Positions 1-7,800 of a stretch of 21,365 bases of DNA are shown here, piece after piece (position 1 is the first letter of the stretch; each line of letters begins with the position of its first letter). The stretch comes from a virus. The stretch lies in IMG/VR virus record IMGVR_UViG_3300021378_000195, positions 1 to 21,365 of that record, one strand, 5' to 3'. Position numbers and translations under genes: made by a program. The notes beneath the pieces are model-generated. The model was not told where the DNA came from. It searched no databases and saw only the letters and a list, made by a program, of their open reading frames with translations.

Positions 1-1
1 G

Positions 2-208
2 ATGGACCTCGTTGGCTACTGCGTCATCGCGATGATGTTGCACGACGGCACGTTCCACCTGCCCGTCCAGCCGACCCTCCCAGGCTTCGACCTCGACCAG
101 CCACCCACGGTCACGGTCAGCGACTCGTCACGACCCGACCTGTTCTGGCGTGGCGAAACGTACGCCGAACATCACCGCCTGGATGAGATCCGAGAACAGT
201 TCCAGTGA
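2..208 (+). CDS. Small hypothetical protein, first gene of plus-strand operon (start uncertain)
   Basis: A 68-residue reading frame begins with ATG at base 2. The window starts one base earlier, so the true start may lie upstream and no ribosome site can be judged. The product is mildly acidic, has no membrane segment or cysteine pair, and carries a proline-rich stretch (LPVQPTLPGFDLDQPP, residues about 20-35) followed by a polar helix-prone tail (RLDEIREQF). I do not recognise the family. Its TGA stop overlaps the GTG start of the next gene as GTGA. This is the same 4-nt overlap used by the next three genes, and is the main argument that it is real and co-translated with them. Confidence 0.6.
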   Translation: MDLVGYCVIAMMLHDGTFHLPVQPTLPGFDLDQPPTVTVSDSSRPDLFWRGETYAEHHRLDEIREQFQ

Positions 209-384
209 TCCCCCGTAATCGAGTCGTCAAGCAACTTGAATCGGAACTCGTCCAAGCCAGGAAGTCCGTAGCAGACGGTGGACCTGGGTACAGCCCCAAC
301 GAAGATCCAGCGTTCTTTGACGGCTACTGGCGAGGCCGCATCTTCGGCCTTGAACAAGCACTCGCATTCCTCACCGAGAAGTGA
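205..384 (+). CDS. Small hypothetical phage protein (59 aa, GTG start)
   Basis: A GTG start at 205 overlaps the TGA of the upstream gene by 4 nt. The frame runs 59 codons to TGA at 382-384, which in turn overlaps the next GTG. The product is MIPRNRVVKQLESEL... with an N-terminal charged helix (residues 5-21), a Gly/Pro turn (25-33) and a C-terminal amphipathic segment, GYWRGRIFGLEQALAFLTEK (40-59). Short proteins with a GxxRGxxxGLxxAL pattern are common in phage early or accessory clusters, but I cannot name a function. Continuous overlap on both sides and sensible amino-acid content support it as a gene. Alternative frames here are shorter or antisense. Confidence 0.65.
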   Translation: MIPRNRVVKQLESELVQARKSVADGGPGYSPNEDPAFFDGYWRGRIFGLEQALAFLTEK

Positions 385-515
385 AGTCATGCGACAACTG
401 GGGTCACTCCTCAGCCATACAAAGAAACAACCCATCCTGCGAATGCCTTATGTGTGAGAGGCACCGCCACACCATGTCCAACCTGAAAACCCCCAAGCGA
501 AAGGCTCGAAAATGA
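381..515 (+). CDS. Tiny Cys/His-rich protein, possible zinc-binding (44 aa)
   Basis: A GTG start at 381 overlaps the previous TGA (GTGA), and the TGA at 513-515 overlaps the ATG of the next gene (ATGA). The 44-residue product has cysteines at 4, 20, 22 and 25 and histidines at 9, 28 and 30 (core PSCECLMCERHRH), which is a plausible zinc-binding cluster. The C-terminus is strongly basic (KTPKRKARK), as in small nucleic-acid-binding phage proteins. Zinc binding and nucleic-acid contact are inferences from composition only. The gene is short, but its place in an unbroken chain of 4-nt overlaps makes it credible. Confidence 0.6.
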   Translation: MKSCDNWGHSSAIQRNNPSCECLMCERHRHTMSNLKTPKRKARK

Positions 516-715
516 GCGAAGCAACCAACGAAGAAACCAACGAAGAAACCAACGAAGAGCCACAGGCAGCAGGACGCCTCAGCCTTGAAGTCACAGCGAT
601 CATCCCGCTGGGCGCAATCCTCAACAACGACGACGCGCCGCAAGCGGCACTCGTCATGTGTGCAGACGGCAGCGTCCGCTGGATCGCCACAGACAACGTA
701 GAAGAAGCAGAATGA
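512..715 (+). CDS. Small acidic protein with TNEE repeats (67 aa)
   Basis: ATG at 512 overlaps the upstream TGA as ATGA. The first 17 residues are a low-complexity acidic tail made of three TNEE units, encoded by three 12-bp tandem repeats. Residues about 22-62 look like a compact beta-rich domain (RLSLEVTAIIPLGAILNN...AALVMCADGSVRWIATDNV). The pattern alternates hydrophobic and polar residues and ends in a GSVRWI turn, giving the look of a small SH3-like or beta-barrel fold, but I do not recognise the family. The acidic ends could indicate a DNA mimic or partner-binding tail, which is speculative. Its TGA overlaps the next ATG. Confidence 0.7.
   Translation: MSEATNEETNEETNEEPQAAGRLSLEVTAIIPLGAILNNDDAPQAALVMCADGSVRWIATDNVEEAE
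524..559 (+). repeat. 12-bp tandem repeat, three units
   Basis: The unit accaacgaagaa occurs at 524-535 and 536-547, with a one-base variant at 548-559. It encodes TNEE three times in the N-terminal acidic tail of the 67-aa protein. The near-perfect DNA identity suggests recent slippage expansion. Confidence 0.9.
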
Positions 716-831
716 AATACTTGGTTGCAGTCGGGGTCAGCGTGTTGCTGATCCCGCCGCTACTTCTTGCCCTAGCGATGTACGAGTTGCATCAGTATTG
801 GCGCGATACCGAGAAGTACATGTGGGAATAA
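712..831 (+). CDS. Tiny single-span membrane protein (39 aa)
   Basis: ATG at 712 overlaps the previous TGA as ATGA, and TAA is at 829-831. The 39-residue product has a hydrophobic segment at residues 4-22 (LVAVGVSVLLIPPLLLALA) followed by a charged tail with aromatic residues (YELHQYWRDTEKYMW). This is one predicted transmembrane helix with a short polar C-terminus. Its role is unknown. Size and topology would fit a small accessory lysis or membrane-modulating protein, or a signal-anchor peptide, but nothing specific supports one. It ends the plus-strand operon. The next base (832) is the last base of a convergent minus-strand gene. Confidence 0.6.
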   Translation: MKYLVAVGVSVLLIPPLLLALAMYELHQYWRDTEKYMWE

Positions 832-942
832 CTACTGGCACGCCTCGCACTCTTCGGGATTCTCAATCCCGCAAGAGAGCGGTGCTTCGTCTTCGTCTTC
901 CATGAATATTTCAAACTCGTATTCCTCGTCAGGGTCAATCAC
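832..942 (-). CDS. Tiny acidic cysteine-bearing protein (36 aa)
   Basis: A GTG start at 942-940 overlaps the TGA of the endolysin (GTGA). The frame ends with TAG at 834-832. The 36-residue product begins MIDPDEEYEFEIFMEDEDEAP and ends with CGIENPEECEACQ. About a third of its residues are Asp or Glu, and it has cysteines at 24, 32 and 35. The Cys cluster may bind metal, but with three cysteines only this is uncertain. I do not recognise the family. The GTGA coupling to the endolysin and the fact that it exactly fills the space up to the convergent operon support it as a real last gene of the late unit. Confidence 0.6.
   Translation of the reverse strand: MIDPDEEYEFEIFMEDEDEAPLSCGIENPEECEACQ
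849..878. terminator. Inverted repeat at the convergent operon junction, candidate bidirectional terminator
   Basis: The arms cgggatt (855-861) and aatcccg (865-871) are perfect with a 3-nt loop. They extend with ctctt (850-854) pairing aagag (873-877) across one unpaired base at 872. Neither strand has a clear T-tract after the stem, so intrinsic termination is uncertain. It lies inside the 36-aa minus-strand gene, just beyond the end of the plus operon, where transcripts from both sides collide. Confidence 0.4.
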
Positions 943-1829
943 TTGACGTACCCCACAACATCCACGACCACATGCGTGTCGCGCAACGACTGAATGTCGA
1001 ACTGTCCATTCTTCAACGGAACGAAGTGCGTGTTCGCCAACGTGTCACCCTGCTCGTAGTTCAAGCACGATGTCTCACCCAAGATCGGGTCAGCAGGCGC
1101 AGCGACCGACAGGAACCCTGGTCCCTCGGGCTGCGTCACCGTCAACGTAGCAATGGCCCCAGTCGCGTCCTTCGGCACACCGTCACCAATGTTGAAACGG
1201 TAAGGCTCACCCCCATCAAGCTTCTTGCCAGGCCACACCCGCGTGTCCGCTGATCGGTACTGCTGAATCATTGCCATGTCTTCATCCTTCGGGGGGTCTG
1301 GTGTGGGCGCTTGATGGCCGATAATGCCTTGCCTGATCTGTTCGATGATTCCCTCGCCAGCGCACGCAGTCCAGTCGATCTCTCCGTGCCATCGGACGGG
1401 CCAATCTGGCTGAGTGGCGATCAGAGCGTTGACCGAAGCAACAGCTTCGGGCGATGCAGGGTTCTGTCCCCCGACAGCAATCTGAATGCTGCGGGTCACG
1501 TTGTTCTTGCCTCCCCCAACTTTGCGGCCAGGGTTACTTGCAGGGTTGTAGACACGCACGCCACGAAACCCCTCGATGCCACGCACCGCCCAAAGGCTTC
1601 CCGACTGTGACGCCACCACTGAGTAGCCGTAGCTGTAGCCCCGACCATTTTTGTATGACCGCTGGGACGCCCTGAGTGACCTAATCATCTGTGCGTCAGT
1701 GCGCGGTTCGTACATTGACGGCGACCCTGGGTAATGAATGATCCATTCGCCAGGCACACCCTTAGGCGCAGGTCCAGTTATCGGCAGGGAGTCGTCTTCC
1801 CACTCCCACTGGGGGTGAATATGAACCAT
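939..1829 (-). CDS. Endolysin: amidase domain plus actinobacterial surface-protein domain
   Basis: Probable N-acetylmuramoyl-L-alanine amidase that cuts host peptidoglycan for lysis. ATG at 1829 overlaps the TGA of the giant upstream gene as TGATG. An in-frame GTG one codon earlier is less likely. Residues about 25-170 form an amidase_2/PGRP-like domain, with IIHYPG holding His32, and H-G-E-I-D-W-T-A-C-A-G holding His148 and Cys156, the expected three zinc ligands. The family more often has C-P-G where this protein has C-A-G. After a Pro-rich linker (171-187), residues 188-296 match a domain seen repeatedly in secreted actinobacterial proteins (DTRVW, PKDATGAIATLTVTQPEGPGFLSV, SCLNYEQGDTLAN, HVVVDVVGYV). 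It probably serves as the cell-surface binding half. No signal peptide is seen, so export should need a holin. Confidence 0.85.
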   Translation of the reverse strand: MVHIHPQWEWEDDSLPITGPAPKGVPGEWIIHYPGSPSMYEPRTDAQMIRSLRASQRSYKNGRGYSYGYSVVASQSGSLWAVRGIEGFRGVRVYNPASNPGRKVGGGKNNVTRSIQIAVGGQNPASPEAVASVNALIATQPDWPVRWHGEIDWTACAGEGIIEQIRQGIIGHQAPTPDPPKDEDMAMIQQYRSADTRVWPGKKLDGGEPYRFNIGDGVPKDATGAIATLTVTQPEGPGFLSVAAPADPILGETSCLNYEQGDTLANTHFVPLKNGQFDIQSLRDTHVVVDVVGYVK

Positions 1830-4800
1830 CACTCACCCTCTCTGCCCTGGCGACGACGTTCGCTATCGCGCTCGTAGTCGCCAAGCTGTTTGAACGGAAG
1901 GCCGAGGTAGTTCAAAGCCTTCTGTAGCTGTCGGTCTTCGAGGCGCGCCTTGCTGTCCTCGCTGCCCAGCGGGTTGATGCCGAGAAGCCCCTTAGCGGTG
2001 CCAGTCGGAGTGAGTACGCCTTCGATGCCGTACATGATTCGCTCCAACGCCTGCTCCTGGCCGCTCTTGTCAACCCAGTTGCCGTACTTGTCTTGCTTCT
2101 TGTCGAAGAAAGCATCGCCGCCGCGGAACCCTGAGTGGTTGAAAGCAACCTCGATTGGCTTCGTAACCAGCGGGTTGCCCGAAGCAAGCAACCCGTCGAC
2201 AATCGGGATGCCCTGCTCGCCCTGCCCGCTGAACGCCATGATGTCCTGCATCAAGTTCGAGTGCTGCAAGTCGGGTGCGAACACGAAGTCCTTCGACTTG
2301 TCACCGAACCAAGAGCCACCCATCACAATCGCTCCAGCATCTTTCAGATACTTCGGCATCAACGAGTTGTCGTCGGACTCGTCAAAGTTGTTCATGAAGT
2401 GGTTGTAAACGGCGTACGCCTTTGGGCGACGCCACATCTGCTCAATTTGCAAAGGCAAGTTGCGGCTCATGAACATGTAGAACGGAATCACACGTTTCAT
2501 TTTTTGGTCTAGGGAACTCAAGTCTGAGTAGTCGAAGTGCAGGCGCTTCACTCGCGAAGCCGCCATGCTCATCCCGCCACCGCCACTTGTTGTGTTCAAC
2601 GCAGCAGCCAAACGGACTGGACCTTCAACCAAGTCCTCGCCGTAACGGCGGGACATTCGGGTCGCCTTGTTGTTCTTCAAACCCTTCCAAGCTTTGACTG
2701 CGCCCGTACCAATTTCGCCAGGATCAAACGAACCACCAGCGCCCACAGCAAACACAGCCTCGAACGCATCTTTCACATGCTGATCTTCGGGTCCGAGGTT
2801 CTTGATGTAGTTCTCGGGATCGTTGACGTAACCCCGCCAGTGCTTGGTCGCTGATCGAACGTCTTTGACCTTGACGCCATCGGCAAAGTTCATGAACGTC
2901 GCACCCATGAAGTTACGGAGATGGAAGCCAGGCGTCATCGTCGCGTACGACTTGAACACCTGGGTTGCCTCGTCAAACCACTTGAGGTCCAGATCGTCGC
3001 CCATCGCGCTCATCCAGTTTTCGACGTTCTTCTTGACCACCGAGTCGATAGACATGTCAGCCATGCCAGGGAACATCTTGGAGTTCAAACGCTCGTAGCC
3101 GTCAAGGAATGCGCGCTGCATGTCAAGGTTGAAGCCTTCGCCGCCATCTTTAGACCCAGCAAGAGCCTTCTGGTAGAGGCCGTCGATTTGTTCGGTTTGG
3201 TCAGCGAACTCCTTAACCCCCTTTAACTGGTTTTCGTAGTTGTCCATCAAGCGTGCGGTCATCTTCATGGCGTGGTCGTCGGGAGCCTCAGCCAGCGAAA
3301 GCCGAATGATGTTCTCGAACTGGTCGCGCCGCACACTCAACTCGTCGGCTGGTACGTCCCATTTCTGATTGTCTGCCTTCTTCCCCTTCTTCTTCTTGAT
3401 CGCCCTGAGTTTCGCCAAGCGATCCTTGCCCCAAACGGCGTGCTCAGTTGCGTCTACCTGATCTGCGACAATCGCGGCCCGAACGCCGTCAAGTTCAGCG
3501 ATCTGTTCCGCTTCGCGTTTGCCAAGTGCGTTCTCTACGGCTGCGAGCTTGTTTAAGCCGAACTCGCCGTCGTCAGCCATTGGCGCTACCGCCGCCTCAA
3601 GACGACGCAGGTCGTCGGTCATCGCTGGCAGCGGACTGGAAGCCTCAAGCTTCGCCAAGTCGTTTTCAAACTTTGTTTGCGCCCTCTGTCCATAGCCGAC
3701 AGCACGGCTCATCCTCTCTCCGATGTCTGCCTGCTCGGCACGGAGTGCAGTGAGTTCGTCAAGCTGCTTCTGAGCAACGTCGCGGTTCACGATGTTCAGC
3801 TTGCGTTCCCAGGATGCGATCTGCCTGGCGTAGTCGTAAACGGAGGCGCGAGCTTCGGGCGTCATCCGTTCGAGGATGTCCTGAGCCTTCATGTAGCTCA
3901 TCTGTCGCTCGTACGACCCTGACTTACCCATGAACTTCTCAAAGGTTTTGCTGCCGTGACGGAACTTCTGTGCCGCACCGCCCAAGACCTCACCAGCCTC
4001 GGTGTAGCTAATCCCGCCCGACTTTTTACCGTCAGGTGTGAAGAAGTCCCTGGCTCGCGTGTTCGGGTGGTCAGCCTTGTACGCCTCGAAATCGTTGCCG
4101 TACTTTTCTGCTACCCGCTTCTGTAGCTGTCGGGGAGTAACTACCTCACCATCTGTACCGAACCTCTTCTGGAAGTCGGAAGACTCATCTACCTTCGTCC
4201 AGAGAAGTACGTCAAGTTGTCTAGCCACGCCCTGTCCGTGGGCTTGCTGAACTATCTCATTAGTCATGCCAAGCGATTCGAGAAGATCGTCCCTCGTTTT
4301 CTCTGCCGAGTTCGCCGCCTGACGCGCATGTCTTTCCTGTGTAGCCAGGTCAAGCCCAGCGTTGCGGGTGCCGCCCGCACCAATCTGTTCCAGAAAGTCT
4401 GCGCCCAGCTCGTCGCCGTAGCGCTCGTCAGCAGAGCGCAGCCCCATGCCGAGAAGCTCTTGTGCGTCGTCACTTGACCCTGGCAAGTGGCGAGCATCTT
4501 CGCCGCCAACCGTGTTCCGCGCCGAGTACCGCAACTGTTCACCGATGGAACTGGTCAGTTGCTCACTGCCAGTGATCCCGTCGTCGGTAACCCTTGCAGC
4601 ACCGCTTTCGAGGATGCCCGCCTCGATACCGCCGTCCCCTCTGCGCGACCAAGGAGGCGTCTGCTTCCACGTCTGACCGAACGGAGCGTCAGGCATGTAC
4701 TTGGTCGAATTGGGTTCTCTTCCCAGTTCAAACCAGTCGTCCATAACCTGACGGGCTGATCGGTTCTCGGTTGCAAGTTCGTGCCAAGGCTGACCCTCAG

Positions 4801-7800
4801 TGTGGGCAATCCTCAGCATGTCATTGTTGTAGTCGTACGCGACCTTCGCGTCCGTGGACCAACTGTCATAGTCGCCCTTGTACCGCGGGTGCTTCACTGG
4901 ATCAGGAGCGTTGTCAGGACGCCCTGGCTTACCCTTCTGCCACCTGTTCGGATTGTGACTCGGCGTATCAACCTGCGGGAAATCCTTACGCCGCTTGTTT
5001 TGAAGCTTCTTCGCAACAGACTGAGCGTCGTTAACAGAAGCGTCAAGACCATCAAAAAATGAACGCGTCACCTTCAAAATAGAAAGGTCGATGTTGTCAG
5101 GGTCCATCCGACCTGTGGTCGGGATATCAGACAAGTCGTCAATTTCGTTCTGGTGGCCGCGAACCGTTGCCGTGAGTTCCGCGATGTCGGCATCAAGCTC
5201 ATCCACGGTCTTGGGATTAGCAAATACAGGAACTTCCGTTTCCGTGGTCCTGTACTTCACCCGCGTTACGCCATCGTCGTCAACGAACTGCTGCACCTTC
5301 CTGTAGACGCCCTGTTTCTTGTGAAGCGATTCCAGAAACGCAACATTCTGTGCCAGTACGCGACGGTCCAAGACCCTCGCGTTCGCCAGGTTCCCAGGGG
5401 CGTGAGTCTCGGGGAATACAGGAGTAGGGCGCTGCGGCCCATAGAAACCCAACCCAGGGGTTCGTGATATCTGCGCTGCCTCAGCGTCATAAGGAAGAAG
5501 CGACTGGTTGCGCGACCCAAGGGTGGCCGTCCTGTCACCAACCCGCACCTCCATGTTGCGTTGCCGCGCAAACTCCATGCTGTCGTCCAGCACCGACTGG
5601 TCGACAAGAGTTCTCGAATCGTTGAGCGCGTCCTTCGAGGTGTGACGGTTCAGTTGTTCCTGCGTGTCTGCAACAATCCAACGCTTCTGGCGCAGCCTGT
5701 GAGCGTCCGACCCGAGAGCAGTTGCGTTGATCCACTCACCGCTCCCCATCGGCCCATTCGATGCCAGCCAGACATCAAGCTCATCGAGGTTCCCCCGAAC
5801 TTCCTTCATGTACTCGAATGCTTCAAACACCTCGTCCGACAGCCCGCCGAAATCGTCGGCCAGCGTCGGCGCGTTCATGTGTTCCGCAACCAAGTACATG
5901 GTGCGGTTCTCCATCTCCAAATACTGAACAAGCAGCTTCTCGCGAGAAATAGCTACCCGCTCGGCGTTCGCCGCATCGAACGCCATGTGGTCCGCGTACG
6001 CCATGTTGTTCCACCCCTCGGGGGGAGCCTGCGGGTAAATCGACTCAGCGGCGTCATCAGAGGCGCTCCGAAGGTTCTTGACGGCATTAGCAAGCGTGCC
6101 CTTGTTGACCTCCGCATTCGAGCGGTTCGACTGGAGTGTCTTCGTCGTCTTGTCACGCGCAGCCACAGCCTGACCATTCAAAGCCCTTAGGTCTTTGTTC
6201 TGTTGAACATCAGACCAAAGTGTCTTGTCAGCGGTGTCTTCCCAGTCACCTCTCTGCTTCCAAATGTGCTGCTGCTGACTTTCGATAGCGTCGTCTACAG
6301 TATCGAGTTGAGACTGGTTCAAACGTGAAGTGATCTCAGGGCGACCTTGATTCAGGAGCGGGTGCATTGACCCGTCCGCAAGATCTTCGAGCGCCTGCTC
6401 CCAGCCGCTGAACGTCCCGTCACGCATCAAGATGTCCAACTTGGCCTGGTTCTCTGTGGCCGCATCCATCGCCCAACGGTCAAGCGGGATTTCCTCGAAC
6501 AGTTTTTCTTGCCCTGTGACGATCTTCGTGCCCTTGAGGTCGGTAAAGAACTCCATGAGAAGCTGGGGGGAGGAAGAAATCTCTTCCATCCGTCCCGTCT
6601 GCGACATCACAAACCCGTACATCTCATCGAGTTCCGTCAAACCCTCGATGGCTTGAGTGTCCATCCCGATCTTCTCGGCATGATGGTTGCTCTTCTTGAT
6701 CCAAGTATCCAGCAACTTACGGACCTGTGCGGTTTCTTGGGTGTAGCCATCAGCAATGGCCTGCTTGGTGACGGCGATGTTGTTGTCCAAATCGGCCTTC
6801 ACCGCAACCAGATCATCGACCTGCTTAGAGAGCCGTGTCCGTTCAGCGGTAAACGTTTCGCGAATGGCTTTCTCTGCGCCTTTCCTTCCCTTATCGTGAG
6901 CCGACAGTTGCTGCTTGATTGTTTTGGTTACGCCGATAAGTTCTTTGTGTTCTTCCGCTGCCTCGTCAACCAATCGCACTAGCGAGTCATCGAGGGCTTT
7001 AGAAATCTCTTTGCCGACACGCGCAGCTTCACCAAGGAGGTACGACTCATGCTCTGCCCGATTCACCAACTCCTTTTTTAAGAAGTCAGCGACCTGCTTG
7101 TTCTTCGTGAGGTTTTGCGCCCCGCGAACCATTTCCGTCGTCATGTGCTTGACGCTGCCCAGTTCGCCCATGTCCAGGGCGTGCATCAACATTGCGTGGT
7201 GGCCCTGAACGCGGGACATCTCACCGATGTACCGCTCCATCAGAACGACAGCGTTGTCTTCCACAAACTTGATGCCGCCAGCCTCAGGGAACGCCTCAGT
7301 CAGCTTTGCGTTGATGTCCTCAATCGACGCATCATCAAACGTGACTTTCCGTCCCTTGATGTCAACTGTCTTGCCAGCAGTGAACGCACGCGTCTGTGCA
7401 GCGTCCTGGCCCGCCTCAGTGCTGCCGCCATTCAGCATCGTCCTTGTAGCACTGTCATCACCGAAGAAGTCCCAAGCTTCCTTCGTGGAGCGGTGCGGCA
7501 AATACCCTGGGCCTCGGAAGCCCATATCGAGGGCTTCGCCAGTCGCCTCTCTCACGTTCGAGTAGACAAGATCGCGTAACGCAATAACTGACTGCGCCTC
7601 GGGAGACAGCTTCGCCAGCTTCGCTGGATCAGCGCTCCCCCCCATCGTCTTGAAGTCCCAGCCAATGTTCAGAGACTCGATCTCTTTCGTGACCCTTGTG
7701 CGAGTAGCGTCGTCAAAACCTTGGAATTGTTTCTGCGCCAAACGTGCATAAGGCTCCGCAGCGCTGCCAGCGACGCCCTTGAACTTGTCGATCATTTCCA

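Noticed and set aside
5561-6190. A 209-codon plus-strand open frame, with similar long ones at 8075-8578, 8930-9538 and 9799-10383
   Set aside because: They are antisense to long coding genes with convincing products. Their translations are Arg/His/Val-rich low-information sequences without start context or motifs.
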